Assembly (NCBI GenBank): GCA_009760855.2
Contig: WPIO01000016.1
Location: 1,581,001-1,645,000, forward strand
Direction: 5' to 3'
Source: Cristatella mucedo
Taxonomy: Eukaryota > Bryozoa > Phylactolaemata > Cristatellidae
Length of the DNA stretch: 64,000 nt
Shown here piece after piece: positions 36,560-47,375 of this stretch; within the stretch, counting starts at the first letter, position 1; every line of letters begins with the position of its first letter. The position numbers and the translations under genes are program-made. A model generated the notes under the pieces. It saw nothing but the letters and a program-made list of their open reading frames with translations. It had not been told where the DNA came from and searched no databases.

Positions 36560-37421
36560 AGTCTACTTAGCAGACGACGATGCGATTCGGCCAGCGGATG
36601 GCTGAGTGGGGGGAGGGCAGGGGGGGGGGAGAGGGAACGTGACGTCTTGGGCGACCCGAGTAGACCACGCCGGTTGGTGGCGTGAGAGAGCCGCGATTCA
36701 CTCGAAGGCCTAAACCGCCGCTGCTGCAAACAGTTGATGACATTACTAGGCCAACGTGTGACATTAGCGGCCATTATCGGCCATTAGCGGCGAATTAAAT
36801 CTGAAGAGATAGTGACGTAGGCTGGGCACGAAAGCCGTCGAGCAGAATTTCCGACTCCAGAATTGATTAATACTAATTATAATTAATAAATTTAAATTTA
36901 TAACAAATAGTATTCATATGTATTACTATTGTTATTTATTATTTATTCTTTTATATTTATATTTATTATTTATTATACATATCAAATAATACATTAAGAA
37001 TAAACCACATTTTCATTCAATCGTTTCGTCTGGTAGTCGCCAAAAATAGTATATGAAATAGCCGATGAAATAGCTGAAATAAAATAGCCGATGAAAGGAA
37101 AATGCAATGCAGAGACGCAAAATAATCGCACGCCCGCAAGACGAAATGAGCGGTTAGCTTCGGGCGATGATTAAGGATTTGCAAGTCTGTGAACGGTCGG
37201 CGCCGCATACCCGGATATATAGTCGCGGCGGCGGCGCTCCGTACGAGGCGTACGCTCGTACGCACGAGCGTCTCGTGTGCTCGTACGGAGCGCCGTATTG
37301 GCCAGCCATAAACACCTCCAAACGGTACTAACGACTGAGGCTGCTGTACTCATTTCCAGCGACAGAAAAGCGAGGTCACTGAGCGTTGTAAGGACGCCGA
37401 AGCTCGAGGAGCTCCATGTCT

Positions 37422-37482
<61 letters not shown>

Positions 37483-37483
37483 G

Positions 37484-37522
<39 letters not shown>

Positions 37523-38280
37523 CCTCTCTGTTCTGCGTCTCTCTCTCTTTCTCCTCTCTCTATCTCACTTTTTCGTGTCTCTCTTTCTCTGTCTCTCCCT
37601 TCTCCTCACTGTCTCTCTTTCCGCGTCTCTCTCCCTTCTCCTCTCTCTCTCTCTCTCTCTCTGGCTCTCTCTGGCTCTGTCTATCTCTCCCCTCTCGCTC
37701 TCTCTTTCGAGTGACGCACGGCAAGGCTCGCTGTCACGCTCTTGCCTACCTGACGCGCTCAATAGACTCATGCGCCAGACGCGATTTCCTCGGCGAAAAC
37801 CTCTCGATGACTTGACAGTTTCCTTGAAAAGTGCGCACCTTCCGCTCGCCGGAAGCTGACGGCAGCACGGTGAAGTGTATGCCGACCAGCGGCATTGGCA
37901 TGTTGGCGCGGTACGTAGACATTTGCTCGATCACTCGCTCGAGCCACCTCGTGTCTGTGCTAGTGATAAAAGCCGACTATTCTGAGCGAGCGCACCGCCA
38001 CCATTGCTGCCTTTGCTTTCGCTGAACAACTAATTCAACAGCGAAATCTTCCGACGGAAATCGTCAGTTGCCTCTCGCGAAGTAGCAGCACAGGCTTTTG
38101 AAGACGCGTTCGCATGCAATATAATCGCGTGTCGTCACGAAAAAAGCTGAAGCGCTTCGCGAGCTGCCGACCACTTCCGCATTCGCAATCGAGGCGAGCG
38201 CGCGTTAAGAAAAAAGATGGCACCCCGCCGCTGGCCGCTTGTAGAAGAGGCTGTTGCCGTCGCTGCAGCCTAAATTAAAC
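36560..38280. other. Region 5' of FAM78-like gene B: AT-rich tract, palindrome, CT tract
   Basis: AT-rich at 36850-37010. There is a palindrome at 37232-37295 with 16-bp perfect arms (cggcgctccgtacgag), and long CT tracts at 37421-37700. A minus-strand segment at 37830-37900 (VGIHFTVLPSASGERK) could be the missing first exon, but its phase does not fit the known acceptor. It is not called. Confidence 0.4.
37421..37700. repeat. CT-rich compound microsatellite
   Basis: Pure CT at 37430-37480, then interrupted CT/TTCTCT sequence. Confidence 0.95.
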
Positions 38281-38282
38281 AG

Positions 38283-38430
38283 AACCACGTTATTCAGGTT
38301 ATTTTTCAAGAACGATACCATTCACCATTCAATCGCGTTTCCCTATGCGGCTAGTGTAAAGCGCCCAGAAAGAGATTGCGTTCTCTGAGGGCACTTGATC
38401 AAGTGCATTATTATTATTATTATTATTAGA
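38283..38430 (+). mobile_element. LINE 3' end fragment
   Basis: The end of the 3' UTR (ttcaagaacgataccattcac), hairpin tail and (ATT)n. No coding part. Confidence 0.75.
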
Positions 38431-38819
38431 TAATGATACGACGGGAACCGCGGCAGGTCTGCGTCTCAGCGTGCCGAGGAAAAGGAAGCCGACGTCATCA
38501 GCTAAGGCAGAGCACGCGAAGGCTTGCGAAGCCGCGCCGGCGTCCTTCCGTTATAATCTTTGAGTCTCAGATCGTTTGAGGCATCGGGCCGTTGCATCGC
38601 CCGGTCGCGAGCCGCACCCGGGGCGGGAATCGCGTGGGTCACGTGGCTCGCTGGGAACAGCGATTGTATCGTTTAGGCCGCCCCCTCCAGCCCTGGGGGA
38701 GCGTAGCTCGCTGCCCCCGGCTTTCCGAAAAGTGCTTTCCTGGCGAGTGTTCTTTTATTTTTTCGTCGACTTAACAGCGCGCAGCTTTTGCCGGCTGTAC
38801 AGAAAACCGTGGCGGCGCG

Positions 38820-38998
38820 GCGAGCGAGCGGAAGCTTTGTGCAGCACGGAAGCGCAAAGATGCGCGCGCCACCAAGCGGGCGCTGGAGAACGCGACGCTC
38901 AGCGTAGCGCAGACGAAGCGCAGCGGCGGCGGCCGATGTGCCTCGGTCGACGCTGCATTCCACGAAACGCTGAAGATATTAAAAACTTCCTTTGCTTG
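38820..38998 (+). other. Possible terminal exon, unrecognised
   Basis: A plus-strand frame reads a Lys/Arg/Ala-rich helical stretch (RKRKDARATKRALENATLSV), then CASVDAAFHETLKILKTSFA and a stop at about 38996-38998. It looks more protein-like than the surrounding frames. No partner exon or homolog was recognised, so it may be chance. Confidence 0.2.
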
Positions 38999-39354
38999 AT
39001 CCAGAAATAGAATGCCGCTCCTTTTTCTGTCTCGAGCGTAATAAAAAACGGACGAACCAGAGAAGCTCGTCTGAGGCTACGCACGAATCCCGTGTCTCGT
39101 CTGAGATGACGCGAGAGGAGTCACGTGTCTCGTCTGAGGTGACACACGAGTGACGATGCTTATCGCTTTGCCTAAATCCACCCAATTGTCGGAGTTAAGG
39201 AACGACGAGGCGTTTTCTCTTAAAGGAGCGATGGATCGAGCTTACTCCAAAATGGAGCGTCTCGGTTGCTATTAGGTCTTGCTAAGGCAATAGTGCGACA
39301 GTCAAACTGATTCTCGCGTTTAAGCTATAGCGTAAAAATTGCGCGATTCCCCGT

Positions 39355-40065
39355 ATGCAGTGCTTCCAGTCCCCTCTGTCGGCTGCAAAGGGTGCAAAAC
39401 TCAGAAACTCGTCTTTTCGGTGCTTGAGCGCCATACCTGCTATATCGAGTCGCTTACGTCTGAATGAACACCGGCTCCCTATCAAGTATCGCATCGAATT
39501 CAAGATTCCCTCAGCCAAGCGTACAGATCTCTGCACTAGCTTGACGCATGCAATCTCCCTGCTCCTCCGTAGATATCCTTAGATCGCCCCAGCATGTGCG
39601 CTCGTACCTTGACCCGCACCTTGGCTCCCAGTCATTTTTACCCTCAAAATTTAAATATTTCACGATAGGACCATCAGGTTGTTTGTACCGAAAACGAGGA
39701 CCTCGCTTAAGATTTCCATCGTCACCTGCATGGACATTGCATTACGTAGGTCTCAGCTGAAGACGCATCCGAACCGCAAAACTGTCGTTTCACAACAGTG
39801 AGTTTGTCTTTTTTCTCCCGGCGTGCATTGCGTGGCATTTGCTGCGGATGAGGAGCGCGTGCTAGTAGCCAGGGCTCCAACCTCTGACCTCTGGTCTAAC
39901 CCCGAGTTTGCTCTCCTTTTCTTTAGCATCCGTTAGAACGATCGCTTGATTTTAACTAATCGTCCTTGATTCTTACTCCACCTTGTTACCTCTCGCAGCG
40001 ACTTGTATGTATATAACACCTAGACAGATAGATTTGGTTCTCTCAGAGCGCTATAGGAAGACTTA
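39355..40065 (+). mobile_element. Heavily decayed LINE 3' end
   Basis: Weak matches to 'ctgcgctggctaccagtgaggcaacg' and to the downstream ORF end, then a degenerate tail near 40018-40055 (tagacagatagatttggttc). Many frame breaks. Confidence 0.45.
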
Positions 40066-40504
40066 TTGATACAATATTAGCATCACTGATGCAGCAATTG
40101 TTAAAAGACTACTTGAAAATGAACGTCGAGGAGCGTCAGGGAGAAGAGTCGGAGGACTAATAGTCGGCCGAGGCTCCAAAGAGCCACAGGGATTCTACCC
40201 AGAAGCCTTGATTGCTACCCACAAAACATCGTAGCCTCGTAGCATCGCTCTCTTTAGCTTTGCCCAGTCTGCCTTATCTTAGACCGGCTTTATTTTTTAT
40301 CTTAGTCCGGCCCATTTTTAGCTTCGTTCGACCCTAAAAAGCGTCGTCTCGTTCGCTTGAGATGGACACCCCGCCTGCTGCCTGTTCAAAGTTGGATCAC
40401 GCGCTCGCTTTGGCCTCACCGAACCTGCTTATACTACCACATCTCGCCCGCTTTAGCTTCGCTCTGCCCAAAAAAGCATCGCCTCACTCGTGCTTACGTT
40501 ATAA

Positions 40505-40798
40505 AATAACTTAAAAACGCATCTATTTATGACAGCATTTAGTGGGTCCCTGTGATTCGATCTTCATGTGTTTATGCGTGCTGACACTGTGCATGCTGCC
40601 ACTAACCACATTTGCATGCTGACCCTGTGCATGTCACCCCTAACCACGTTATTCATGTTGTTTATCGAGCACGATACCAATCGCCGCTCCATAGTGTCTC
40701 CTTTGCAGCACATGTAAAGCGTTGAGAAAGAGATTTAAGTTCTCCGAGGGCGCTTTATCAAGTGTATCATTATTAGTACTATTTTATTATTATTATTG
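40505..40798 (+). mobile_element. LINE 3' UTR and tail
   Basis: It begins at the last codons of the LINE ORF (aaaaacgcatctatttatga) and includes the whole 3' UTR, the hairpin tail and (ATT)n with a TACTATTTT interruption. Confidence 0.8.
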
Positions 40799-41065
40799 CC
40801 TCACCCTGCATTAGATTAAACGTCGCCCTGCCCGAGACTTCCGTCCTTGTGAGCTGAAGCAACCCGAAACCGACGAGACACAGGTAAGGAGGTGTGGTCA
40901 GCTATCTGATTGGCTGCTAGCATTGAGTGACACCCTGGAGGCAGCGTCTGCTCGGACGTAACGTCTACGAACGCTGGCAGCTCGGTGCCACTGCAGCTGC
41001 TCTCTGCTTGGCTGAAGCTGCTCGCAATCGTACGAGGAGACACATTGAGCGAGTGGCGGTGAGCC

Positions 41066-41242
41066 GCGATGGCACACTAGGTAAGGCGGTTGCTTTTCAC
41101 GACCTCGGTCCCGAGGTCGTGGGTTCGATTCCTGTGGTGGGAGATTCTGTATCGCCACTGCAACTGCACTGCAATGGTGGTGATAGCCGTACATGCTCTT
41201 CTGTCTCTATAAAAAAAGAGGCTGTTTAATCAGCTAGGATTT
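41066..41242 (+). mobile_element. tRNA-derived SINE, family 2 (best-preserved copy)
   Basis: Head: 'gatggcacactaggtaaggc' (A-box-like) and 'gtgggttcgattcctg' (B-box). A perfect palindrome, acctcggtcccgaggt, lies between them. Body: 'ggtgatagccgtacatgctc'. Tail: 'aaaaaaagaggctgtttaat'. This structure defines the family used for the other calls. Confidence 0.88.
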
Positions 41243-41341
41243 ATTTATTTAACTCGGAGAATCACATGGCGATTATTGAATCGTGGATCATTTATTTATG
41301 GATTATTGATGCATCGCTTCGTTAAAAGGTAAGTAAATGCA

Positions 41342-41347
41342 TTTATT
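41342..41347 (-). promoter_or_regulatory. AATAAA polyadenylation signal of the TRIM-like gene
   Basis: A minus-strand AATAAA lies 63 bases after the TAA at 41412-41410. Confidence 0.5.
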
Positions 41348-41409
41348 GGTATCAGTAGAACGAAGTGACATGCAGTGCTTCCCCTGAGCTGCATGCAGAC
41401 CTCCCGTTC

Positions 41410-42395
41410 TTAGCTCTTAGCTGCTGCAGGGTACACGGTCACAGTCCGCCCGTCACAGCCCAGCACGGCTAGCACGGTCATCTGTCCTCCGCCCAGTGAC
41501 AGGCACAGAGGCTCCTGCAGTCCGTGGCTGCTGTAGGAGAGGACCTGCTGCAACATGTGCCCAGTCTCTGCACTGAGCGCCCTCACACAGTCCCTGCTCC
41601 TGTCTGCCCGCTGCAGCCCTAGCACAGCCACGTACAGGATGCCGCCTGCAGCACAGACGCCCAGCGCTTCCTCCTCGCTGCTCAGCTCGTTTCTCCATCG
41701 TCTGTCACCTCGGTGGCTGCAGCTGTCCACTACACTCAGCTCTCTGCCATCGTCCAGCTTCACCTTGTCCCAGCTCGTGGTGACCAGAGCAGCAGCAGTG
41801 AGAGCCACACTGTATATATGATACTCGTACTTCCTGCTGTGCAGTAGCTGCCCCGAGCTCAGCTGCAGCAGCTGGAGCCCTCAGCCATAGCCACAGGCAA
41901 CCGTCACAGCGAGCAGGTCGCCGAGCGAGGACAGCTGCCACGGAGACCACGGCAGCAGAGCGACACGTTGGTCCTCGAGCCACGTTCCCTGCGAGTCCCC
42001 TGCAGCAGCAGCAGAGCTGCTGCGTCATAGCAGCAGGACGAGCCGTGAGTGTGCCAAGCCTACAGCAGTACGTCCGTCCTGCAGGGACTGCACTGAAATG
42101 ACACAGTCTTCCTCTTCGTTTTCGTAGTCGACCTCTCTGTCGGTCAGCCTCGCAGGTTTCCAGACGCCCAGCTCGCGGCCGCCCTCACTATATTCTTTCA
42201 GGCCGTGCTGCCAGGCAGCCAGAAGCAGATGTCCTTTCGACGTCACAGACAGGTCCCAGCAGGAGAAAGGTGTCTGGAAGCTGCTGGAGGCCGGGCCGAA
42301 GTTCAGCGCTGGCTGCTGCTCTGCTACAACGAACGCTGCATTGTGTGAATACAGGCAGCAGCAGAGCTCTGCATAAGACGAGAGAGACTCTTGCA
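41410..42395 (-). CDS. TRIM-like gene exon 2 (C-terminal domain)
   Basis: The frame stays open from 42395 to TAA at 41412-41410, except for TGA at 42027-42025 and 41883-41881. Coding-like sequence of the same style continues on both sides of each TGA: VGLAHSRLVLLL, then DQRVALLPWSPWQLSSLGD, then VALTAAALVTTSWDK. Repeats of the type 'G-hydrophobic-AV.G' suggest propeller blades, but NHL or WD signatures are not clear. Confidence 0.68.
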
Positions 42396-45079
42396 CTGTG
42401 CTAGTTGACAGTTTCTTTTACAAGACTTGCTTAAATCTTGCTTATGCGATAAAATTTCGTACGACCTTTCGTTACTTGACTGCACGACGCTTGGTCTTAT
42501 TTTCAGCCTTAAAATATACAATCCTCCCTCGCTTCTTCTCAACAGCTGAACAAGGTGAGTGAAGTAGCTTTGCTAAACCTACCTAGTCCTCAGTAATCAA
42601 CACAGCCAGTGCATGGCCTCATTGCCTGCTCATTTGGTGATTTGTCATCAAAGAAGACAGGTTTCTTAATGCACAACTATGGAGATTTCCAGTGACCTGG
42701 CCAAAGTGTATTATGCTCTCACCTCCAATGCCATGCCACGTTTAGTTAGTCTGCATTTTAAAGCTTACTGTATCGGGTTCACGTACGAGTTCAAGGCCAT
42801 ACATGCCTTCGGACACTCGCAGAGCGAGCACATATTCTGCATATGACTTCAGCACTGTCAGTGCATTTACAATACTCCATTAGCGAGATACAGTTACATG
42901 ACACTGCACTACAGCTCGATTCGAGCACTACAGCTCGGTTGAAGCAGTACGGCTCCATTCGGCTCCAGCATGCAAGCACTCACTGAACCTCCAGTATTCA
43001 AGGCCTGGATCCAAGCTGTGTTGCTGGAATAGCAGCAGATTATTATCAATATTTTACATTAAAATCTTATTAATAATAATACTAATATAATAAAATATTA
43101 TTTAATATCAATCACTTGACCACTGCATCCAATTCATCTGAGAAAATCGTTTAAGGCGCAGTATTAACCTAACCTTGAGATGTCAATGAAAAGCCAGTTA
43201 GGCACCAGAGATATCGCATATGAATCAATATATTGCAATAACGAAGTACAGAAAACAAATGTTGGCTGGAAGCCTGCTGGAGCATGATGCCTGCTCCAGT
43301 CCGCACTGTCAACAATGTCCTTGCCTAGATCTACCGATGGTGCATTGACCTATTAGAATTGCACCTACGTCCTAACTAGAGGAAAGGTAAATTACTCAAC
43401 TTTCCCCACACCCCTTCTATCTGATAATTCATGCATGTAGTAATGACTCTCGGCTTTCTACGGAGCCAACGTCATCCATTAGCTGCATCTTGACAAAGGA
43501 ATAGGTAAACTTCCTCCTGGCAAACGTACAGGACAGTCGATCCTCATACTGACTACAATCAACTTGCCGACAGAACAAGATGGCAACACGGTGATGAGTG
43601 GCAGAGATGGCAGAGTTGATTAGGATTTGAATGTGGTAAATCCAACAAAGGGTTATTAAAGAATTGCAGCATTTGTCAATCCTTGCGGGCATATACATCA
43701 AGCAACTCTGACAGCATTACTCAGGACTGTGCACCATGCAAACTAGCCGCTCGGCACCAGAAAGTCACGGACTGGTAACGTGTCCTAAATTGTGAGCTCA
43801 CCTGCAACGTCATCAGCTCTAGCATCATCCTTACAGGCACGAACTTCGTCAATAACTCGGCCAAGACAGTCTGCAAGGGCAAATGTGTCAAAGGCTGCAA
43901 CTGCAGAATGTCGGAAAGGTTCGTGTGTCAGCACATTGAGCCAGGCCATGCAGTGGCTGCAGCGCTTCGTAGGCAGCTACCTGCGATCAGCTTCGGAGTT
44001 CCCATCCACGAGGCGACCACCACATCCAAGTCCTCAGGCAGAGATCCACTCAGTGATACCAGCGTTTCAGCAGCCGGTACATCTCTGAAGCTCTCCAGCT
44101 GCTTAGAAAGCACTTCGAGGCGTGTCTGCAAGGTCACGTGCTGGTCCAGCAAATCAGGGTCGCATGCTGCAGCTGTGAGGCTGCTGATGTATGTCGATGC
44201 ATGCTGCACGGACTGGTGCAGCTGTTCAGCCAGGCCTTGCACGGTGGCAGCACTGACATCGAGCTGATCGTAGCAGTCCTTGACCTTGCTCTCACAATCA
44301 TTAAAGGCTTTGGTTACAGCATCCACCGTATACTTCTTCCTCGTCTTAATCTCGTCCAAGTGGATGGCACGAGCCGATTGGACGTCTTTGACCAGATCCA
44401 TGGGGTGTAAGAGCAGGGAATACTTGGCATTCAAATGCTCAAGCAGACGATGTATGCTTTCTCTCGTGTCCTTCACGAAAGTTTTGCCCGTCGGTCCTTT
44501 CAGATGCTGCATCTGAGAGTGGCCTGAGACCTCACACTGCCTGACACAGTCGGTACACTTGGCTCGCTTGCAAGTCAAGCACAGCAGATCCAGCGGCTTC
44601 CCGTGCTGCAGGCACTGCTGCTGCTGCCCTGTGGCCTCTAGAACTACACCCCAGCTCGTGATTCGTGGAAGTGCAACGGTCACGTGACACCTGTTGTATC
44701 GCTTATGACCAGGCAAGCAGGCAGAACACAAGGATTTCTGGCACTGCTTGCATCACGAGTCTGCTGGCTCATCAGGGCTTCCATCCTCTCTGCACAGGCT
44801 GCACTTGTCAGCATCTTTCAGGGTTTTAAAACGACTCACACTCTCAGCAATAAAACCGTTGTGATGCTTTGCTTTACTGATGTCGGTGGGTACGTCACAA
44901 GCTGTACAGTGAATGCTCAATGAGCTCTCTGCTGTGGCAGCACGGTCGGCGCAGCCATTGCAGCAGCTGTGCAGGCAGCTCAGCAGCAGAGGCTGCTCTG
45001 CAATTTGTCCACAGGCGATGCAAGACAGCAGGCGTTCATCACTTGATGCATTTCTATCCATTAGAAACTCTTGTGCCAT
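41410..45079 (-). CDS. TRIM-like RING/B-box protein gene with three in-frame TGA codons
   Basis: Exons 45079-43981 and 42395-41410; the junction is phase 1 (GCAG|gtagct, agcacag|TG). They join into 695 codons ending in TAA. Domain order: RING C3HC4 (CIACGQ...SCLHSCCNGC...CTAC, residues ~20-66), B-box 1 (CSLC...CKQCQKSLCSAC...H, ~95-135), B-box 2 (CLQHGKPLDLLCLTC...C..C, ~150-190), a coiled coil to ~350, then a C-terminal domain with repeated hydrophobic/Trp blocks, perhaps a beta-propeller. TRIM proteins of this plan are usually E3 ubiquitin ligases. Breaks: TGA at codons 109 (inside B-box 1), 490 and 538. No frameshift and no internal TAA or TAG was found. It is either a young pseudogene, an assembly with errors, or a gene read through TGA. 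Confidence 0.78.
42397..43980 (-). other. Intron of the TRIM-like gene
   Basis: 1584 bp, GT...AG on the minus strand. It contains an AT-rich stretch (43030-43110) and no recognised mobile element. Confidence 0.6.
43981..45079 (-). CDS. TRIM-like gene exon 1 (RING, B-boxes, coiled coil)
   Basis: ATG at 45079-45077, and 366 codons plus one base. The frame holds the RING, both B-boxes and the coiled coil. It is interrupted once by TGA at 44755-44753, directly before the third zinc ligand of B-box 1 (…DEPADS, stop, CKQCQKSLC). Upstream and downstream halves share frame exactly. Confidence 0.78.
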
Positions 45080-45340
45080 GATTTAGCCTTAATAAATGGT
45101 AGAAGAGAACCAGACTAACAGACCAGCTCCACAGGTTGTGCAAAAGCGGCGCAGAGGTTTAATCACATGAAATGATAAAAAGGATGAAAAGATAAAAACC
45201 CACAACAAACCGTCAAAATAGTGCCAGGTGGAGTGAACTGATTCGACCTGATACTTTTTCGGGGAGGGGGAGTTGATACTCTTTCAAACTGTGTAACTTT
45301 CTGCTCACAATATTAACAATAATAGACAGCTACATCGCAT

Positions 45341-46770
45341 AATAATAATAAATTTGATATAGCAAACTTGGAGAACTCAAGACCTTTCTAAGCACTTTAC
45401 ATTTGTTGCAAAGGAAGCATGATCGAATGGTTAGTGGTAACATGCTTAATTAACAACAAGAATAACATGGTTAGGGGAGATGTGCACAGGGTCACCATGC
45501 AAGTTTGGTAAGTGGCAGCATGCACAGTGTCAGCATGCATAAGCACATAAAGAACGAATCACGCTGTGATAAATAGATGTGATTTTAGTTTCTTCTTAAA
45601 TGTGGTCAAATCAAGAGATATCGTAATCCAAGTCGAAAGTGCGTTCCAGGCTTTGAGAGCATACAAACAAAAGGCAAGTCTCCAAAGGATTTGAAGTTTG
45701 AACGACGTATAAGTAAACGACTAGATTTTGAAAAGCGATGGTACGATTCTTAGCTTGGCAGGGGAGTGGACATCATAGGTAGGCTAGAGCAAAAGAGTGA
45801 AGAGATCTGAAAGTGAGTGGCAGAACCTTGAAATCGATGCCTCGCTTGACTGGGAGCAAGTGCAGGTCGGCAAGAAGTGGTGTGATGTGGCAACTGCAAC
45901 ACTCACGACAAAAAAGCCTAGCTGCAGATTTTGTTACCAGCTGTAAGCCCCCCCCAATTGCACAGGCCGGTAGACCAGCAAGCAATGTGTTACAGAATTC
46001 CACACTAAATGGCACAAATGAATGGACCAATTCAGATGTGGTATCCCAGTCTAAACAAGCCCGAGGTTTAGCAACGTTTCGTAGCTGAAAAGTAGGTGTA
46101 CGTAAAGGTGTAACGTAAGGTGTGCACAAGTAGGCAGACTGGACAGTGGAGCTGATTTGGTCGTCTAATGAAACGGCACTTTGGAACAGGACACCTAGAT
46201 TTCATGCACATTCAACAGGATATATGCTGGAACAGTCGATTGTGAGAGACGACCTTTCCAATTTCCGAATAACACTGGGTTTACCCATTCCTACCAAACT
46301 GGTTTTATCATCATTCAATTTAAGAAAGTTTGCTGCCATCCATGTGTAAATGTCATCAATACATGGAGCAAAGGAGTAGAGAGAATTCGACTTAAGAGGG
46401 AGAGTGAAACCGTGAAAGAACAGGGAGCAAGCACGGAGCCCCGAGGATATATGTCAGAGGTTCCTCGAATGATCTTTGTTCATCATATCCATACTCTGGA
46501 GTCTCCCACTGAGATAGGACGTGAATCATTACAGTCCAGTGCCAGTGATGATTAGGCGATCGATGAGAGGCACTCAGGAAGGACTTGGTCATCGATAGCA
46601 TCAAAAGCTGCCGAAAGACAGGGGAAAATATGCAGACACTCTACCTAAGTCTGCATTCCGAATGGTTAGTGGTAACATGCTCAATGACAACAAGCATACT
46701 GTGGCTAGAGGTTACATGGACAACATGCAAGTGTGTTTGATTACTGGCAGTATGCATAGTGTCAGCATGT
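45341..46770 (-). mobile_element. LINE copy, 3' UTR to RT, decayed
   Basis: Minus strand: (ATT)n and tail at 45341-45410, 3' UTR, then RT sequence with several frame breaks up to about 46640 (residues such as TSELVHSFVPFSVEFCNTLL are readable). A short second piece of the 3' UTR follows at 46655-46770. Confidence 0.8.
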
Positions 46771-46771
46771 C

Positions 46772-46849
<78 letters not shown>
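46769..46849. repeat. (CA)n microsatellite
   Basis: About 39 perfect CA units. Confidence 0.97.
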
Positions 46850-46853
<4 letters not shown>

Positions 46854-46963
46854 AAACATTGTGTGATTTTGACAATAAATATACAGTTTCTAATCACTCA
46901 GGAATCAATATAATATCTTTGCATACATAAAGCACACATATTGCAGCAAGATGCTCACATGGA

Positions 46964-47237
46964 TGGAGCATGATCATGCTATCCATGTCATAGATCATGA
47001 TCATGCTATCCATGTCATAGATCATGATCATGCTATCCATGTCATAGAGCATGATCATGCTATCCATGTCATAGATCATGATCATGATCATGCTATCCAT
47101 GTCATAGAGCATGATCATGCTATCCATGTCATAGATCATGATCATGCTATCCATGTCATAGAGCATGATCATGCTATCCATGTCATAGATCATGATCATG
47201 CTATCCATGTCATAGATCATGATCATGCTATCCACAG
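46964..47237. repeat. Minisatellite, 27-bp unit, partly palindromic
   Basis: About ten units of 27 bp (core catgatcatgctatccatgt plus catagat), each with the palindrome catgatcatg. Variants are GAT/GAG at one position and one unit with an extra 'gatcat'. The unit length is a multiple of three, so both strands stay open (HDHAIHVID and its antisense). No gene is implied. Confidence 0.93.
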
Positions 47238-47277
47238 ATCAGCATAGAGAGCAACTACTAGGACAATCTGCTTGCAT

Positions 47278-47375
47278 TCATTCCCTGTGCAGCAAATGTA
47301 AAGCGCCCAGAAAGAGATTGAGTTCTCTGAGGGCGCTTTATCAAGTGCATTATTATTATTATTATTATTATTATA
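47278..47375 (+). mobile_element. Solo LINE tail with (ATT)n
   Basis: 'gcagcaaatgtaaagcgccc' followed by the full hairpin and about ten ATT units. There is no 3' UTR upstream. Confidence 0.8.

Noticed and set aside
37746-37934. Minus-strand segment VGIHFTVLPSASGERK as the first exon of FAM78-like gene B
   Set aside because: Its possible donor (AAG|gtgcgc) leaves phase 0, while the known acceptor at 36537 needs a phase 2 exon. Similarity to FAM78 N-termini is not convincing.
46964-47237. Regular repeats considered as a CRISPR array
   Set aside because: Units are directly tandem without unique spacers, and the DNA is animal nuclear sequence.
46894-47247. Long frames of HDHAIHVID or MDSMIMIYD repeats on both strands
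   Set aside because: A stop-free 27-bp minisatellite explains both frames. There is no supporting gene structure.
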